Shown piece by piece: positions 5,370 to 6,440 of a DNA stretch of 6,440 nt. The stretch's first letter is position 1, and each line of letters begins with the position of its first letter. Origin of the DNA: Candidatus Poseidoniaceae archaeon (GTDB lineage Archaea > Thermoplasmatota > Poseidoniia > Poseidoniales > Poseidoniaceae); the NCBI GenBank assembly GCA_013330925.1, contig DUHJ01000051.1, positions 1 to 6,440 of the forward strand. The letters are read 5' to 3'. The translations under genes and the position numbers were made by a program. The notes below the pieces were generated by a model. It was given only the letters and a program-made list of their open reading frames with translations. It was not told the origin of the DNA and searched no databases.

Positions 5370-6221
5370 ATGGAGGGCATCCTGCTCGCTCTTTTGTTTG
5401 GGGCGGGAGCCTTCGTGCTCCTTCTTGTTCTTCGCTTGGTCATCGCCGTTCGCAGGTTCAAACTCGAACAGCCTGAAAACGAACGAAACTGGGTGAACGA
5501 CAACGCAAAACTGACCCGCGCCCACGTCGACGGCAACACGGTTCGCTTGGAGAACGTTCGAGATTTTTCATGGCGAACCACACAAGATTACGACGAGCGC
5601 TGGGTCGAGCGAACGGTTCGCTTGGATTTGGTCAGCCGGGTGTGGCTCATCCTCGAATACTTCGAACCCGACAAACCGCAAATCGCTCACACCTTCCTTT
5701 CCTTTGAATTCGAGGACGGTCAACGCCTTGCGTGTTCCATCGAGGTGCGACGCGAGCAAGGCGAGCGCTTTCACCCCTTGAAGGGACTCACGCGCCAGTT
5801 CGAGTTGATGTACGTCTGGGCCACGGAAGCGGACGCCATCGGCGTGCGCGCCCGATGCCGAAAGCGCTCGGTCACCCACCTGCTCGAGGGGCGTTTTCTC
5901 AAGGAGGAAAGCAAACCTGCCTTGTTGGAATCCTACCTCAAGCGCACGAACGCGCTGGCCGATCGTCCCGAATGGTACAACACCATCACCAACACTTGCA
6001 CGACCAATTTGGTGCAACACGTGAACGACATTTACCCCGGCCGGGTCCCCATGGGTTTGGCCTGGTTGCTCCCCGGCCTGTCGCCCGAAATGATGGAACG
6101 CGAGCGCCTGATCCACATCGACGAAGACCTGGCCACCACGATGGAACGAAGCCGAATCGATGAGCGTGCCCTGGATTGGGACGGCACCGGCGACTTTGGG
6201 GATTGGGTCAGAAGCGCGTGA
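5370..6221 (+). CDS. Membrane-anchored DUF4105 / Lnb_N domain protein
   Basis: The 283-residue protein has one N-terminal hydrophobic anchor (about residues 4-27) followed by basic RR, then a soluble domain. Diagnostic stretches of DUF4105 (Pfam PF13387, which I recall as the Lnb N-terminal periplasmic domain) are WVNDNAKLTRAHVDGN (41-56), VRLENVRDFSWRT (58-70), AHTFLSFEFEDGQ (106-118), IEVRREQGERFHPLKGL (124-140), and RPEWYNTITNTCTTNL (199-214). His107 and Cys210 are the obvious catalytic candidates, in the His-then-Cys order of permuted NlpC/P60 folds. In bacteria such proteins face the cell exterior or periplasm; the orientation here is not certain, since the basic residues after the anchor could instead favour a cytosolic domain. 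The start at 5370 gives the anchor directly; AAGGGG lies 13 bases before it, a weak SD. It follows the aminotransferase by 48 bases and precedes a transporter by 42, so the three may share a transcript. The exact reaction is unknown. Confidence 0.8.
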   Translation: MEGILLALLFGAGAFVLLLVLRLVIAVRRFKLEQPENERNWVNDNAKLTRAHVDGNTVRLENVRDFSWRTTQDYDERWVERTVRLDLVSRVWLILEYFEPDKPQIAHTFLSFEFEDGQRLACSIEVRREQGERFHPLKGLTRQFELMYVWATEADAIGVRARCRKRSVTHLLEGRFLKEESKPALLESYLKRTNALADRPEWYNTITNTCTTNLVQHVNDIYPGRVPMGLAWLLPGLSPEMMERERLIHIDEDLATTMERSRIDERALDWDGTGDFGDWVRSA

Positions 6222-6227
6222 CGCCAC

Positions 6228-6250
6228 ACGCACGCTCATAGGTCGTGCGT
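6228..6250. repeat. Intergenic inverted repeat (7-base perfect arms, 9-base loop)
   Basis: ACGCACG (6228-6234) pairs exactly with CGTGCGT (6244-6250) around the loop CTCATAGGT. It fills most of the 42-base gap between the DUF4105 stop and the transporter ATG. No T-run follows, so it is not a standard terminator. The loop's CTCATA lies 24 to 29 bases before the transporter ATG, near where an archaeal TATA box would be, so an operator is possible. Confidence 0.4.
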
Positions 6251-6263
6251 CGAACCCGTCGCC

Positions 6264-6440
6264 ATGGAGGACGACGGCAGCCGTCAAATCGGCTACATCG
6301 AACTCCTTCGGACGTATCCGACCTTTGCGAAGTACTTCTTCGCCAACATCCTGTCCACCACGGGAACATGGTTCACCACGATTGCGCTGTTCGTCCTCGC
6401 CGCTGAAGTCTCGGGTTTGCCCGAGTTGGCGGTCGGTTTG
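6264..6440 (+). CDS. MFS transporter, N-terminal part only
   Basis: The frame opens at ATG 6264 and runs 59 codons without a stop to the window edge, so the rest of the gene lies outside. After a short polar start (MEDDGSRQ), the segment TYPTFAKYFFANILSTTGTW and then FTTIALFVLAA resembles the first transmembrane helix and flanking residues of the MFS_3/EntS-like branch of the major facilitator superfamily, where a line such as FRRLWLAQLISSLGDW is typical. Such proteins are twelve-helix secondary transporters of the cell membrane, often exporters; no substrate can be inferred. It lies 42 bases after the DUF4105 gene on the same strand, with an inverted repeat between. The family call rests on few residues. 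Confidence 0.6.
   Translation, partial: MEDDGSRQIGYIELLRTYPTFAKYFFANILSTTGTWFTTIALFVLAAEVSGLPELAVGL

Noticed and set aside
1..6440. Possibility of a defence island, integrated element or CRISPR array.
   Set aside because: No nuclease, methyltransferase, transposase, integrase, direct-repeat array, tRNA or terminal repeat was seen; gene content is metabolic and membrane-associated.

Overview
The window looks like chromosomal DNA from a free-living euryarchaeon. The best guess is an uncultured marine Thermoplasmatota lineage such as Candidatus Poseidoniales (Marine Group II). This rests on indirect signs: a radical SAM protein of the COG2108 type, which I know mainly from archaea; a lipoprotein with an LSGC lipobox behind a short signal peptide; a TATA-like box placed for a leaderless transcript; and several starts without a Shine-Dalgarno (SD) site. 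A bacterial origin is not excluded, because no rRNA or ribosomal protein is present. The DNA is GC-rich and densely coded, with intergenic gaps of about 5 to 85 bases. I see no mobile element, CRISPR array, tRNA or rRNA.

Layout. At the left edge is the 3' part of a plus-strand YdjM/DUF457-like membrane protein (1-515). It converges with a four-gene minus-strand block, 5 bases away. In transcription order (right to left) the block is: pdxT, the glutaminase subunit of pyridoxal phosphate (PLP) synthase (4127-3357); a COG2108-type radical SAM enzyme (3351-2260), whose SD site overlaps the pdxT stop; a predicted secreted lipoprotein esterase of the PHB depolymerase/feruloyl esterase type (2213-1245); and a small membrane protein with a signal peptide (1159-521) that seems to have its own promoter. 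Divergent from pdxT, with starts at most about 95 bases apart, is a plus-strand block: a class V PLP-dependent aminotransferase (4137-5321), a membrane-anchored DUF4105/Lnb_N-domain protein (5370-6221), and the N-terminus of a major facilitator superfamily (MFS) transporter cut by the right edge (6264-6440).

How the genes may fit together. The centre has a PLP theme: a PLP-synthase glutaminase lies back to back with a PLP-dependent enzyme, over a short control region containing repeated GTTC/GAAC half-sites. pdxT and the radical SAM gene look translationally coupled, so the functionally unknown radical SAM enzyme is the best candidate here for undescribed biology. The flanking genes mostly act at the cell surface or in the membrane. 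The DUF4105 protein has a His-then-Cys layout that recalls permuted NlpC/P60 (LRAT-like) enzymes. No single multi-gene defence or biosynthetic system is evident; the window is best read as core and surface metabolism with a few poorly understood families.
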